Positions 9,262 through 18,265 of a stretch of DNA of 64,000 nt are shown one piece after another. Made by a program: the position numbers and the translations under genes. Under the pieces are notes generated by a model. It worked only from the letters and a program-made list of their open reading frames with translations. It had not been told where the DNA came from and did no database searches. The DNA is from Sphingosinithalassobacter sp. CS137 (GTDB lineage Bacteria; Pseudomonadota; Alphaproteobacteria; Sphingomonadales; Sphingomonadaceae). The stretch is from contig NZ_CP060494.1 in the NCBI RefSeq assembly GCF_014334115.1, forward strand, positions 1,704,501 through 1,768,500, read 5' to 3'. Numbering within the stretch: the stretch's first letter is position 1; every line of letters starts with the position of its first letter.

Positions 9262-10055
9262 GCAAGGAAGCGGTCATTTCGGTGCGCGGCCTGCGCAACA
9301 GCTTCGGCGACCAGGTGGTGCACGAGAATCTCGATCTCGACGTCTATCGCGGCGAGATCCTGGGCATCGTCGGCGGGTCCGGCACCGGCAAGTCGGTGCT
9401 GATGCGTTCGATCATCGGCCTGCAGAACCCCGACGAAGGCGAAATCCGCGTGTTCGGCGAAGACACGCGGGACAGCGATCCAACCGAGCAAGTGGAAGTG
9501 CGCAAGCGCTGGGGCGTGTTATTCCAGGGCGGCGCACTCTTCTCCACCCTCACCGTTTCGGAAAACGTCCAGGTGCCGATCCGCGAATTCTATCGCGGCA
9601 TGGACCCGGCGATGATGCAGGAGATCGCCGCCTATAAGGTGGTGATGACCGGGCTTCCCGCCGATGCCGGGCCGAAATATCCCTCCGAGCTCTCCGGCGG
9701 CATGCGCAAGCGCGCCGGGCTCGCGCGTGCGCTGGCGCTCGATCCCGAGCTGCTGTTCCTCGACGAGCCCACGGCGGGGCTGGACCCGGTGGGCGCCGCC
9801 GCGTTCGACGAACAGACGCGCTCGCTTCAGCGCACGCTGGGGCTCACCGTGTTCCTGATCACCCATGATCTCGACACGCTGCACGCGATCTGCGACCGCG
9901 TGGCGGTGCTCGCGGACAAGCGCGTGATCGCGGTCGGCACCATCGACGAACTCCTCGCGTTGGATCATCCGTGGATTCAGGAGTATTTCAACGGACCACG
10001 CGGCCGCGCGGCGGTCGCGAGCGCGCAGCGGTCGAGCGCGACGGGGAACAGGTGA
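9258..10055 (+). CDS. mlaF: MlaF-type ABC transporter ATPase
   Basis: A 265-residue ATPase that powers the MCE transporter. Walker A GGSGTGKS, signature LSGGMRKRAGLARAL, Walker B LLFLDEPTAGLDPV and the switch histidine in LITHDLDTL are intact. The ATG at 9258 overlaps the mlaE stop (ATGA), which decides the start. The GMRKRAGLARA form of the signature is typical of MlaF/Ttg2A rather than of sugar importers. Confidence 0.93.
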   Translation: MSKEAVISVRGLRNSFGDQVVHENLDLDVYRGEILGIVGGSGTGKSVLMRSIIGLQNPDEGEIRVFGEDTRDSDPTEQVEVRKRWGVLFQGGALFSTLTVSENVQVPIREFYRGMDPAMMQEIAAYKVVMTGLPADAGPKYPSELSGGMRKRAGLARALALDPELLFLDEPTAGLDPVGAAAFDEQTRSLQRTLGLTVFLITHDLDTLHAICDRVAVLADKRVIAVGTIDELLALDHPWIQEYFNGPRGRAAVASAQRSSATGNR

Positions 10056-10062
10056 GGGACTG

Positions 10063-11031
10063 ATGGAAACACGATCCAACCATGTGCTGGTCGGGGCAGT
10101 CACGCTGATCCTGCTCGCCGTGCTCGCATTGTTCATCGTCTGGCTCGCGCGGCTGGGCGGCGGCGATTCGCGCGAATATGACATCTTCTTCAAACAGGCG
10201 ATCGACGGCATCAATCCCGGCTCGCCCGTCGCCTTTTCGGGCGTGCCGGCCGGACAGGTGAAGAACATCGCCTTCTGGGCGCCCGATCCGCAGTTCGTGC
10301 GCGTGCGCATCAGCGTGAACCCCGATGTGCCGATCCTCGAAGGTACTACGGCGAGCATCGAGGGAATCGGCTTCACCGGCGTGAGCCAGATCCAGCTCGA
10401 CGGCGCGATCAAGGGCGCCCCGCCGATCGATTGCCCCGAAAGCGAGGCGGCGGCGGCATGCCCGCTGGGCGTGCCGGTGATCCCCACCAAGACCGGCGGG
10501 CTCGGCGCGATCCTCAATTCGGCGCCGCAGCTTCTCGAGCGCCTCTCGACGCTGACCGAGCGGCTGACCGAGCTGCTGGGCGACCGCAACCAGGCCTCGA
10601 TCGCCGGCATCCTCGCCAACACCAATCGCCTGACCGACGCACTGGCCGATCGCGGACCCGAGATGGCGGCGACGATCGCCGAGATGCGCAACGCCGTGCA
10701 GCAGGTGGGCGCCGCCGCCGACGAGATCGGTTCGCTGGCGAACACCACCGAGCGCGTCGTCGACACCAGCGTCGAGCCGGCGATGGAAAATCTCAACGAG
10801 GCCGTGCTCGCCGCCAAGCAGAGCATGGAGAATCTGGATGCCGCCATCGCCGACGCGCGGCCCGGCGTTCAGGCATTCTCGCAGCGTACGGTGCCCGAGG
10901 CGGGGCAGCTGATCCAGGACCTGCGCCGCACCGCGATCGCGCTGGCCGAGATTTCCGAGCGCATCGAACAGGGCGGCGCCGGATCGCTGATCGCGCCGCA
11001 GCGTCTTCCCGATTACGAACCCGAGGAATGA
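10063..11031 (+). CDS. mlaD: MlaD family (MCE domain) lipid-transport protein
   Basis: A 322-residue protein anchored by one N-terminal helix (residues 8-28) with a periplasmic MCE domain at about residues 40-120 (GSPVAFSGVPAGQVKNIAFW; IEGIGFTGVSQIQLDG). A long helical C-terminal region (about residues 150-300) resembles the coiled extensions of PqiB/YebT-like MCE proteins that form a tunnel across the periplasm. It lies 7 bases after mlaF and just before the lipoprotein gene. No mlaC gene is present, in keeping with the extended type of MCE protein. Confidence 0.9.
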   Translation: METRSNHVLVGAVTLILLAVLALFIVWLARLGGGDSREYDIFFKQAIDGINPGSPVAFSGVPAGQVKNIAFWAPDPQFVRVRISVNPDVPILEGTTASIEGIGFTGVSQIQLDGAIKGAPPIDCPESEAAAACPLGVPVIPTKTGGLGAILNSAPQLLERLSTLTERLTELLGDRNQASIAGILANTNRLTDALADRGPEMAATIAEMRNAVQQVGAAADEIGSLANTTERVVDTSVEPAMENLNEAVLAAKQSMENLDAAIADARPGVQAFSQRTVPEAGQLIQDLRRTAIALAEISERIEQGGAGSLIAPQRLPDYEPEE

Positions 11032-11039
11032 GAGCCGTG

Positions 11040-11621
11040 ATGAAGAAGCTGCTTCCCGCCGCCGCGCTGCTCCCGCTGGCCGCCTGCATCAAATTCGGTT
11101 CCGAGCCGCCGGCATCGCTGCTGACGATCCGCCCGGCGGCCGAGCTGCCCATCGGCGAGACGCGCAGTTCGGGAACCGCGCCCGCGATCACCATTGCCGT
11201 GCCCAGCGTGCCGCAGGAGCTGTCGACCACGCGCATCCCGGTGCATTCGACCGCGACGACGCTCGCCTATGTCAAGGACGCGCAATGGGTGGAGCAGCCG
11301 GGGCGGATGTTCGCGCGCGTGCTTTCCGACACGATCGCGGCGCGCACCGGCCGCGTCGTGCTGAGCGCGCGCCAGTCGCTCACCGATCCCGGCGCGGTGC
11401 TGACCGGCGAGCTTCGCAGCTTCGGCGTCGACGCGCGTACGCAACAGGCCGTGGTGGTCTATGACGCATCGCTGATGCGCGACGCGGCCACCGCGTTCGA
11501 GAAGCGCCGGTTCGAGGCGCGGGTGCCGATCGCGCAGGTCGCCGCGCGGCCGGTCGCCGACGCGCTCGACAGCGCGGCCAATCAGGTGGCGGCCGAAGTC
11601 GCCGAATGGGTCGGCAGCTGA
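11040..11621 (+). CDS. ABC-type transport auxiliary lipoprotein (PqiC-like) of the MCE system
   Basis: A 193-residue outer-membrane lipoprotein: MKKLLPAAALLPLAAC has a lipobox with lipidation at Cys16. The mature part (SLLTIRPAAELP, TTRIPVHSTATTLAYVKDAQ, WVEQPGRMFARVLSDTI) follows the ABC auxiliary lipoprotein family that docks MCE tunnels at the outer membrane. ATG at 11040 is preferred because GAGAG lies six bases upstream and the signal peptide then begins correctly; ATG at 11028 overlaps the mlaD stop and is the alternative. Confidence 0.85.
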   Translation: MKKLLPAAALLPLAACIKFGSEPPASLLTIRPAAELPIGETRSSGTAPAITIAVPSVPQELSTTRIPVHSTATTLAYVKDAQWVEQPGRMFARVLSDTIAARTGRVVLSARQSLTDPGAVLTGELRSFGVDARTQQAVVVYDASLMRDAATAFEKRRFEARVPIAQVAARPVADALDSAANQVAAEVAEWVGS

Positions 11622-11636
11622 CCCGCGCCGCCGCGA

Positions 11637-12536
11637 TCAGCGCAGACGGCGCGTTTCGGGCATCAGATTGCAGATATCGGCGCCGCCCGCCGGCACGGTG
11701 AAGAACGGCGGCGTGCGGCTTTCGCGCGAGCGCACCCAGGCCGCGAAGCGCGGATTGTCGGTCGTGCGATAGGCGAAGCGCGGACGCTCGTCGGCAGGAA
11801 GCTGGCTCGCCAGCCGCACCGACAGGATCGGCGTGCGCTCGCCCTCGGTGCGATAGACTCCCATCTCCCCCGTGCCGCGCGGCAGGCTGGAGAGATGCTC
11901 CATCCCCTCGATGACGCGGCCGACGAGCGCGATGTTGCGATCGAGGTGGCGCGGCGCATGGCCGATCACCGTGTAGAGCGCCGAACCGTCTCCCGTGTCG
12001 GGAGCGAGATTGCGCGCCACGCCGACCATTCCGTAGCAATGGGTGAGCCACGCGCGCTCGCCGTCGCCGCCCAGCGGCCAGCCGTCGGCGCTGTGTCCGG
12101 TGGCCGCGGCATAGGGATCGGGCCGCGCAAGCTCGGTCACGCGATTGCTGCCGGGCCAGTCATATTCCGCCGGCAGCCGCCGCAACACTTCGGGCGGCAA
12201 CGGCTTCTCCTCGCTCGCATCGCCCCATTGCGCGACATAATTGTCCTGGACCCGATAGACGCTGGTGCCGTCCCACCAGTTCGCCTGAGCAAGCTTGCGG
12301 ATGTTCGCGACATGCGCCGGGGCATAGCCGGGGGCGAGGCGGATGAAGACCTGGCGCCCGCCATCGAGCGTCATCACCAGCAGCTCGTCATCGGGCAGCA
12401 CCGCCCAATCCTCGGCGACCGCGGCGGTGGCGGCGTCCTGGGGCGCGACTGTCGCCGGCGGGGCGAGCAGCGCGAACAGCGCGGAAATCGGCATCAGCAT
12501 GCCCGCGAGCGTGACACGCGCGAGCGGAGCGCGCAA
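11637..12536 (-). CDS. Peptidyl-prolyl cis-trans isomerase, cyclophilin type, exported
   Basis: A 299-residue periplasmic cyclophilin with an N-terminal signal sequence (MLMPISALFALLAPPATVA). The cyclophilin fold is seen in VFIRLAPGYAPAHVANIRKL, WWDGTSVYRVQDNYVAQWGD and NIALVGRVIEGMEHLSSLP. The canonical Phe/Arg catalytic core is only partly conserved (YRVQDNYVAQ in place of the usual FHRVIPGFMIQ), as in the divergent exported forms. It converges on the MCE operon with 15 bases between stops. Internal ATGs at codons 13 and 15 are alternative starts. Confidence 0.85.
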   Translation of the reverse strand: MRAPLARVTLAGMLMPISALFALLAPPATVAPQDAATAAVAEDWAVLPDDELLVMTLDGGRQVFIRLAPGYAPAHVANIRKLAQANWWDGTSVYRVQDNYVAQWGDASEEKPLPPEVLRRLPAEYDWPGSNRVTELARPDPYAAATGHSADGWPLGGDGERAWLTHCYGMVGVARNLAPDTGDGSALYTVIGHAPRHLDRNIALVGRVIEGMEHLSSLPRGTGEMGVYRTEGERTPILSVRLASQLPADERPRFAYRTTDNPRFAAWVRSRESRTPPFFTVPAGGADICNLMPETRRLR

Positions 12537-12610
12537 TGGCGTTCAGCGCCCGACCGCCGCTTGCACCGCGCCGGGCGAGGCAGTAAGGCCACGAGCCTTC
12601 CAGTGCATGC

Positions 12611-12701
12611 GGAGCGGTGGCCGAGTGGTCGAAGGCGCTCGCCTGGAAAGTGAGTATACGGCAAAACCGTATCGAGGGTTCGAATCCCTCCCGCTCCGCC
12701 A
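12611..12701 (+). tRNA. tRNA-Ser (anticodon GGA)
   Basis: The acceptor halves GGAGCGG and CCGCTCC pair, followed by G73 and an encoded CCA. The anticodon stem CTCGC/GTGAG encloses CTGGAAA, giving GGA. The long variable arm (TATACGG...CCGTATC) is the class II mark of tRNA-Ser, and the T-loop GGTTCGAATCC is canonical. It reads UCC/UCU serine codons. No integrase or repeat of the 3' end is seen nearby. Confidence 0.97.
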
Positions 12702-12893
12702 GAACCCATTCGAGCGAACAAGTACGAACGCCTGCGGCGCGGTTCGACCGTACGGTGCTCAACCTTTGGCGAGCCACCAGCTAGGATGCCGGCGCAGCGG
12801 CGGGCCTGGGCGTCCGCGGGACGGCAGCGATCGGGCCGGTCCAACGTTCAGCCCCTATCCAGCGCCCCGGATCGGCGACGGTCTCCCACCTTG

Positions 12894-12927
12894 GAAAAGG
12901 CGGTTGGGCGATGCCCGCGGCAACCGC
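12894..12927 (-). terminator. Rho-independent terminator of the alcohol dehydrogenase gene
   Basis: On the minus strand, directly after the stop at 12931, GCGGTTG pairs with CAACCGC (12900-12906 and 12921-12927) with further pairing inside, and the hairpin is followed by a TTTT tract at 12898-12895. The rest of 12702-12890 holds no gene that I can support. Confidence 0.7.
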
Positions 12928-12930
12928 TCC

Positions 12931-13956
12931 CTAGAGCAGCGACAGCACGACTCTTCCCTCGACTTTCCCGCCGGCGAGCGCGGCAAGGACCTCGTTCACC
13001 TCCTCGAGCGGCGCAGTCGCGGTGTGCGCCTTCACCTTGCCTTCGCCGGCGAAGGCGATCGCCTCGGCGAGGTCGTGGCGCGTGCCGACGATCGATCCGC
13101 GGATCGTCACGCGCTTCAGAACCACGTCGAAGATCGGCGTCGGAAAATCTCCGGGCGGGAGCCCGACGAGGCTCACGGTGCCGCGCCGCCGCGTCATGTC
13201 GATCGCCTGGCGGAATGCGGGAACCGACGGCGCCGTGACGAGCACGCCGTGCGCGCCGCCGTCCGTTTCCTGCCGCACCTGCCGGACGGCGTCCTCGTCG
13301 CGCGCGTTCACCGCCACATCGGCGCCCAGGCTGCGCGCCAGCTCCAGTTGCGGTTCGGAAACGTCGACCGCCGCGACGTGAAACCCCATCGCCTTGGCAT
13401 ATTGCACGGCGACATGGCCGAGCCCGCCGATCCCGGAGATGACGACCCATTGCCCCGGGCGCGCCTCGGTTTCCTTGAGCCCCTTGTAGGTCGTCACGCC
13501 CGCGCAGAGGATCGGCGCCATCGCGACGAAATCGGGACGGTCGGGCAGGCGCCCCACATAGTCGGCGGGTGCGATCACATAGTCGGCATAGCCGCCGTCG
13601 ACGCTGTAGCCGGTATTGTGCTGTGCCTCGCAGAGCGTTTCCCAGCCGGTGCCGCAATGTTCGCAATGGCCGCACGCATCGTGCAGCCACGGCACACCGA
13701 CGGGATCGCCTTCCTTCACGCCGGTGACCTCGCGCCCGACGGCGGCGACATAGCCCACCGCCTCGTGCCCCGGCACGAAGGGCGGATTCGGCTTCACCGG
13801 CCAGTCGCCGTTGGCGGCATGGAGATCGGTGTGGCACACGCCGCTGGCGACGACTCGAACCAGAACGTCGCGGGGCCCCGGCTCGGGGATCGGCCGTTCC
13901 TCGATCACGAGCGGTGCGCCGAATTTCCGAACGACCGCTGCCCGCATGGTGCCCAT
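12931..13956 (-). CDS. adhP: Zinc-dependent alcohol dehydrogenase (AdhP type)
   Basis: A 341-residue NAD-dependent medium-chain alcohol dehydrogenase. Catalytic zinc site: GVCHTDLHAANGDWP and PGHEAVGYV. Structural zinc: the cysteine cluster CGHCEHCGTGWETLC. Rossmann motif: ISGIGGLGHVAVQYAKAMG. Length and motifs match propanol-preferring AdhP, which oxidises short primary alcohols. GGAGG lies seven bases before the ATG at 13956, so the longer upstream frame is not used. It appears monocistronic with its own terminator. Confidence 0.93.
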   Translation of the reverse strand: MGTMRAAVVRKFGAPLVIEERPIPEPGPRDVLVRVVASGVCHTDLHAANGDWPVKPNPPFVPGHEAVGYVAAVGREVTGVKEGDPVGVPWLHDACGHCEHCGTGWETLCEAQHNTGYSVDGGYADYVIAPADYVGRLPDRPDFVAMAPILCAGVTTYKGLKETEARPGQWVVISGIGGLGHVAVQYAKAMGFHVAAVDVSEPQLELARSLGADVAVNARDEDAVRQVRQETDGGAHGVLVTAPSVPAFRQAIDMTRRRGTVSLVGLPPGDFPTPIFDVVLKRVTIRGSIVGTRHDLAEAIAFAGEGKVKAHTATAPLEEVNEVLAALAGGKVEGRVVLSLL

Positions 13957-14041
13957 ATCGTGCCCTCCGTCAGATGATCCGTTCATGCGCAGGATATGCA
14001 GCAAACCTATGCCACGCGGTTTGCGAACAGCATTGGGAGTT

Positions 14042-15001
14042 CTACGGATCGGCCGTCGGCGCTTCGGCATCGAGCAGCGCCTCGATGCCGGCGGGAGGCG
14101 CCGAACGCAGCGAATCATTGGTGACGATCACCGTCGCTCCGGGGTGGAGGATCGCGAGCAGCCGCTGACGAAACCCCTCCGACACCTCGAACTGATCCCC
14201 GCGCAGGCCAGGCTCCGCCCTATCGTCCTGGCCCGGCAGGGCGAGGCGCAGCCACTGCATCCCGTCCGCATCCTGCGATTGCAGCGCGAAGAGCATCGGC
14301 TGTGCGACCGGCGCCGCGATTTCGACCGACGCCCGGCCGATCGGTATGCCGTTGCGCAGCACCGTCACTTCGCGATCGGCAGTGCTGACCAGCACCGAGA
14401 CCGGTCCGTCGGGCGCACGCTCCGGAGTCCAGCTGAACGGCGCGTTCCCCGCCGAGCCGATCCCGGCGAATGCCGAGTCGGGCGCGAGCAGCGGCGCCTG
14501 TTCTTGATCCACGACCGCCACCGTCATCCCGATGCGGGTCGCGCCGAACAGCAGCCGCGCGAATTCGTGCGGCAGGCGGATGCAGCCGTGCGAAGCCGGA
14601 TAGCCCGGCAGATGTCCGCCGTGTAGGGCAACGCCGCCCCAGGTGAGCCGCTGCATGAACGGCATCGGCGCGTTGTCGTAGAGGTTCGAGAAGTGGCGCT
14701 CGCGCTTCTGGAGAATGGTGAAGACGCCGAGCGGCGTCTCATGGCCTTCCCTGCCGGTCGAAACGGTGGAGACGCCGATCGGCACGCCGTTGCGATAGAC
14801 CACCGCGCGCTGGCTACGCACGTTGACGATCAGCAGCACCGGACCCTCCGGCGCGACCTCGGGCATCCAGAGGAACTCGCCCGGCTGCAACGCCTCGACG
14901 GTTTCCATCACCGTGGGCGCGTCGAGCGACTGGGCCGCGGCGATCCCCGGAGCGCAGGCCGCCAGCGCGCCTGCCGCGAGACCAAGAAGCGCCCGTTTCA
15001 T
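14042..15001 (-). CDS. L,D-transpeptidase (YkuD domain), exported
   Basis: A 319-residue periplasmic enzyme predicted to cross-link peptidoglycan or attach proteins to it. A signal peptide (MKRALLGLAAGALAAC...) is followed by a YkuD domain: LIVNVRSQRAVVYRNGVPIG, STGREGHETPLGVFTI, and the catalytic motif HGGHLPGYPASHGCIRLP with nucleophile Cys140. A C-terminal part (residues 190-319) has a second weak repeat (PVSVLVSTADREVTVLRNGI) without a catalytic Cys. The start overlaps the stop of the quinone reductase gene (ATGA), so it is the last gene of that operon. The Ala-Cys in the signal could also make it a lipoprotein. Confidence 0.9.
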   Translation of the reverse strand: MKRALLGLAAGALAACAPGIAAAQSLDAPTVMETVEALQPGEFLWMPEVAPEGPVLLIVNVRSQRAVVYRNGVPIGVSTVSTGREGHETPLGVFTILQKRERHFSNLYDNAPMPFMQRLTWGGVALHGGHLPGYPASHGCIRLPHEFARLLFGATRIGMTVAVVDQEQAPLLAPDSAFAGIGSAGNAPFSWTPERAPDGPVSVLVSTADREVTVLRNGIPIGRASVEIAAPVAQPMLFALQSQDADGMQWLRLALPGQDDRAEPGLRGDQFEVSEGFRQRLLAILHPGATVIVTNDSLRSAPPAGIEALLDAEAPTADP

Positions 15002-15594
15002 TCGGCGCGGCCGCCCAGATCGAACAGATGGTCGAGCCACTGCGCGCGCTGTTCGGCGCTGTCCTCCACGCCGCCGAGCAGCGTGTGCGACACCGGGCGG
15101 ACTCCGGCGAGCTTGAGGATGTTGCGCTCGAAGCTCTTCACCGAATGCGCGCCGAAATAGGAGCGGTAGAACAGCGCGGGCATCCCCATCGTGACGACGA
15201 GCCGCGCCGAACGGCCCTTGAGAAGCCCCACCGGGCCCCTGTGCCCCTCCTGTTCGCCGATCGCGAATCCGGGCCGCGCCACTTGTTCGAGAAATCCCTT
15301 GAGCAGCGCGGGAACGTCGCCGAGCCACAGCGGATAGAGAATGACGAGATGCTCGGCCCAGCCGATCGCCTCCTGCGCGGCGACGACGTCCGGCACGGGG
15401 GCGGCATCCTTCCAGTCCGCCGCGTTGCGCAGCAGCGGGAAGTCCATCGTCGCAATGTCGATCCGGCGCACCGCATGGCCCGCATCGGCAGCGCCGGCGG
15501 CATAGGCGTCCGCCAGCGCATGGACGAAGCGGGCGCGATCCGGGTCGGGGTGGCCGTCGATCACCACGATCCTGCGGGTTGCCGGATCCGACAT
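14998..15594 (-). CDS. NAD(P)H-dependent quinone reductase, flavodoxin-like fold
   Basis: A 198-residue cytoplasmic FMN/FAD oxidoreductase of the NQO1/KefF family. IVVIDGHPDPDRARFVHALA is the phosphate-binding start, ILYPLWLGDVPALLKGFLEQV is the conserved central strand and loop, and VVTMGMPALFYRSYFG follows as in KefF/MdaB-like proteins. It begins one base after the stop of the acyl-CoA synthetase/GNAT gene and overlaps the L,D-transpeptidase gene, so translation of the three is coupled. The likely role is two-electron quinone reduction. Confidence 0.88.
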   Translation of the reverse strand: MSDPATRRIVVIDGHPDPDRARFVHALADAYAAGAADAGHAVRRIDIATMDFPLLRNAADWKDAAPVPDVVAAQEAIGWAEHLVILYPLWLGDVPALLKGFLEQVARPGFAIGEQEGHRGPVGLLKGRSARLVVTMGMPALFYRSYFGAHSVKSFERNILKLAGVRPVSHTLLGGVEDSAEQRAQWLDHLFDLGGRAE

Positions 15595-15595
15595 C

Positions 15596-18265
15596 TCAGG
15601 CAGCTCCCGCGGGCGTGCGCAGCACCTTGCGCACGAGCGTCTCGGCCGGGTTCTCCGGGCAGGGATGCGCCGTGAAGCCCATTTCGCGCTCGAGCGCGAG
15701 CGCGGCGTGGTTCTCGCTGCTCTCGAGCGATTCGACCCTCTCGATTCGCTCCGCTTCGGCATAGCGGAGCACATGTTCCATCAGCGTCCAGCTGACTCCC
15801 TTGTGCTTCCAGCCCTCGCGTACCGAAAGGGCGAGCTCGGCATTCGACCGGTCGGATTCGGCGATCAGCATCGCGCTGGCGACCAATGTCTCCCCCGCAA
15901 AGGCAAGGAAATGCATCGCACGGCGATAATCGATCTGAGTCATCGCGGCGATCTGGTCACGCCGGACGTGGCGGACCGCAGTGAGGAAGCGGAAGCGCAG
16001 ATCCTGCGCATCGACATGCTCGAAAAAGTCGGCGAGCACCGCTTCGTCGGCGGGGACGACCGGGCGGACGTGCAGCGCGGTGCCGTCGCGCGTGGCGAGA
16101 TCGGCCGTCCACTCGCTCGGCACCGGGCGGATCGCGAGCTTCGCCTCGGTGCCCGGCGCGGTGAGACCGACCCGCGCGTCGAGCGCCAGCACGCCATCGC
16201 TGCCGACGAGCAGCGGGTTGATGTCGAGCTCGGCGATCTCGGGGAAATCGGCGACCAGCGTGGAGACCGCCTGGAGCACGCGCACCACGCCGTCGATGTC
16301 CGCTGCGGGAACATCGCGATAACCGGCGAGCAGCGCCGCGATCCGCGTGCGCGCCAGCATGTCGCGGGCAAGCGCGGCATCGAGCGGCGGCAGCCCCAGC
16401 GCGCGATCGTTCAGCACTTCGACCGCCTTGCCCCCGGCGCCGACCGCCAGGACCGGCCCGAATGCCGGATCGGCCGCAATCCCGACCAGCAGCTCATATT
16501 TGCCGACGGTGTCGACCATCGGCTCGGCTTCGAAGCCGAGCAGCTGCGCATCGGGATGGTCGCGCGCGATGCGCGCCGCCATCTCCTCGGCCGCCCTGGT
16601 CGCGGCGCGCGAATCGGGCAGGTTCAGCGCCACGCCTCCGACGTCGGACTTATGCGTGAGCTGGGGGCTCACGATCTTGAGCACATAGGGCGGACGCATC
16701 GAACCGCAGGCGTCGGCGACCGCCCCGGCGCCGGTCGCGAACACCGGCTGCACCACGGGCACGCCCAGCGCGGCGAGCAGCTGCTTGGCCTCGCCGGCCG
16801 AAAGCGTCGTGCGCCCTTCCGCGCGCGCGCCGTGGATCACCGCTTGCACCGCGTCGCGATCGGCCGCGGCGACGGCACCGGCCGCGGGCGTGCGCAACAG
16901 CGCCTCGCGGGCGTTGCGCGCCGCCACCATCGCGCCGAACCCCTGCACCGCCTCATCCAGATTATCGAACAGCGGCACATCGGCCGCATCGAAACGCGGC
17001 CGCGCATGATCGGCATTGCCCGCTCCGAGCCAGCAACCGATCACCGGCTTGTTTCGCGGAAAATCCTCGGCCGAGACGCGCGCGAGCACCGCATCGGCGA
17101 TGCCGACGCCGTTCGCCACCGCGGTCGGGCAATGCATGACGAGCAGCGCATCGACCGCCGGATCGGCCGCCGCGGCATCGACGGCCGCCGCGAACCGGTC
17201 CGCGCGCGCATCGCCGACGACGTCGATCGGATTGGCGCGCGACCAGCTGGCCGGCAGCGCGGGATCGAGCCGCGCGACCGTTTCCGGAGAAAGGCTGGCC
17301 AGCGCGCCCTCGGTCTTCGCCAGCGCATCGGCCGCGAGCACTCCCGCGCCGCCGCCGTTGGTGACGATCGCCAGCCGATTGCCCGGCACCGGGCGCTTGC
17401 GGGCAAGCACCTGCGCGGCGCCGAACAGCCCGGTAAGTGTCTCGACGGGCACGATCCCGGCGCGGCGGAACGCGGCCTGGTACACGTCCCAGGATCCCGC
17501 CAGCGCGCCGGTGTGCGACATCGCCGCGCGCCCGGCCGCGTCGGTGCGCCCGGCCTTGAGCGCGATCACCGGCTTGACGCGCGACGCCGCGCGCGCCGCC
17601 GACATGAATTTGGCGGCATCGCCGATGCTCTCGACGTAGAGCGCGATCGCTTCGGTGCGCGCGTCGGCGGCGAACAGATCGATCAGATCGGCGAAATCGA
17701 CGTCGGCTCCGTCGCCGAGCGAGACGATGCCGGAAAAGCCGACGTGGCGCTCGGCGGCCCAATCGATCATCGACGTCACCAGCGCCCCGCTTTGCGACAG
17801 CAATGCCAGCCCGCCCGCCGGCGCGCCGCGCTGCGCGAAAGAGGCGTTCACGCCCGCGTGCGGCATCAGCACGCCCAGGCAGTTCGGGCCGATGATGCGC
17901 AGGCCGTGGCTGTGCGCCGCGTCGAGCATCGCCTGCCGCAGCTCCGGATCGTGCAGCCCGGCCGAGATCACCACCGCCAGCCGCGTTCCCTTCGCGCCGA
18001 GTTCGGCGATGATGTCCGGCACGGTCGGCGCCGGAGTCGCGATCACCGCCAGCTCCGGTGCGATCGGAAGCTCCGCGATCGAGGGCACCCACCAGTCGTC
18101 GTCCAGCTCGATCGGGTTGGGATTGACCGCGAACACCGGGCCATCGAGCCGCGCGTCCAGTGCATTTTCCAGGACCCGCTGGCCGATCGTTCCCGCGCGG
18201 CTCGATGCGCCGACGATGGCGATGCTGCGGGGCCCGAGAAGCCGGTCGAGATTGTGAATGGTCAT
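15596..18265 (-). CDS. Acyl-CoA synthetase-like/GNAT fusion (Pat-type protein acetyltransferase)
   Basis: An 889-residue protein in three parts. Residues 1-130 form a CoA-binding Rossmann domain (SIAIVGASSRAGTIGQ). Residues 140-460 resemble succinyl-CoA synthetase alpha (LALLSQSGALVTSMIDWA). Residues 490-690 form an ATP-grasp domain (PYVLKIVSPQLTHKSDVGGV), and about 720-880 a GNAT acetyltransferase (LALSVREGWKHKGVSWTLME). This matches bacterial Pat/PatZ lysine acetyltransferases, which often control acyl-CoA synthetases. Active ADP-forming acetyl-CoA synthetases share the domains but usually lack the GNAT part. It leads the operon. Confidence 0.9.
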   Translation of the reverse strand: MTIHNLDRLLGPRSIAIVGASSRAGTIGQRVLENALDARLDGPVFAVNPNPIELDDDWWVPSIAELPIAPELAVIATPAPTVPDIIAELGAKGTRLAVVISAGLHDPELRQAMLDAAHSHGLRIIGPNCLGVLMPHAGVNASFAQRGAPAGGLALLSQSGALVTSMIDWAAERHVGFSGIVSLGDGADVDFADLIDLFAADARTEAIALYVESIGDAAKFMSAARAASRVKPVIALKAGRTDAAGRAAMSHTGALAGSWDVYQAAFRRAGIVPVETLTGLFGAAQVLARKRPVPGNRLAIVTNGGGAGVLAADALAKTEGALASLSPETVARLDPALPASWSRANPIDVVGDARADRFAAAVDAAAADPAVDALLVMHCPTAVANGVGIADAVLARVSAEDFPRNKPVIGCWLGAGNADHARPRFDAADVPLFDNLDEAVQGFGAMVAARNAREALLRTPAAGAVAAADRDAVQAVIHGARAEGRTTLSAGEAKQLLAALGVPVVQPVFATGAGAVADACGSMRPPYVLKIVSPQLTHKSDVGGVALNLPDSRAATRAAEEMAARIARDHPDAQLLGFEAEPMVDTVGKYELLVGIAADPAFGPVLAVGAGGKAVEVLNDRALGLPPLDAALARDMLARTRIAALLAGYRDVPAADIDGVVRVLQAVSTLVADFPEIAELDINPLLVGSDGVLALDARVGLTAPGTEAKLAIRPVPSEWTADLATRDGTALHVRPVVPADEAVLADFFEHVDAQDLRFRFLTAVRHVRRDQIAAMTQIDYRRAMHFLAFAGETLVASAMLIAESDRSNAELALSVREGWKHKGVSWTLMEHVLRYAEAERIERVESLESSENHAALALEREMGFTAHPCPENPAETLVRKVLRTPAGAA

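Noticed and set aside
12611..12930. tRNA-Ser as the attachment site of a genomic island
   Set aside because: No integrase, no repeat of the tRNA 3' end and no change of gene style is seen on either side.
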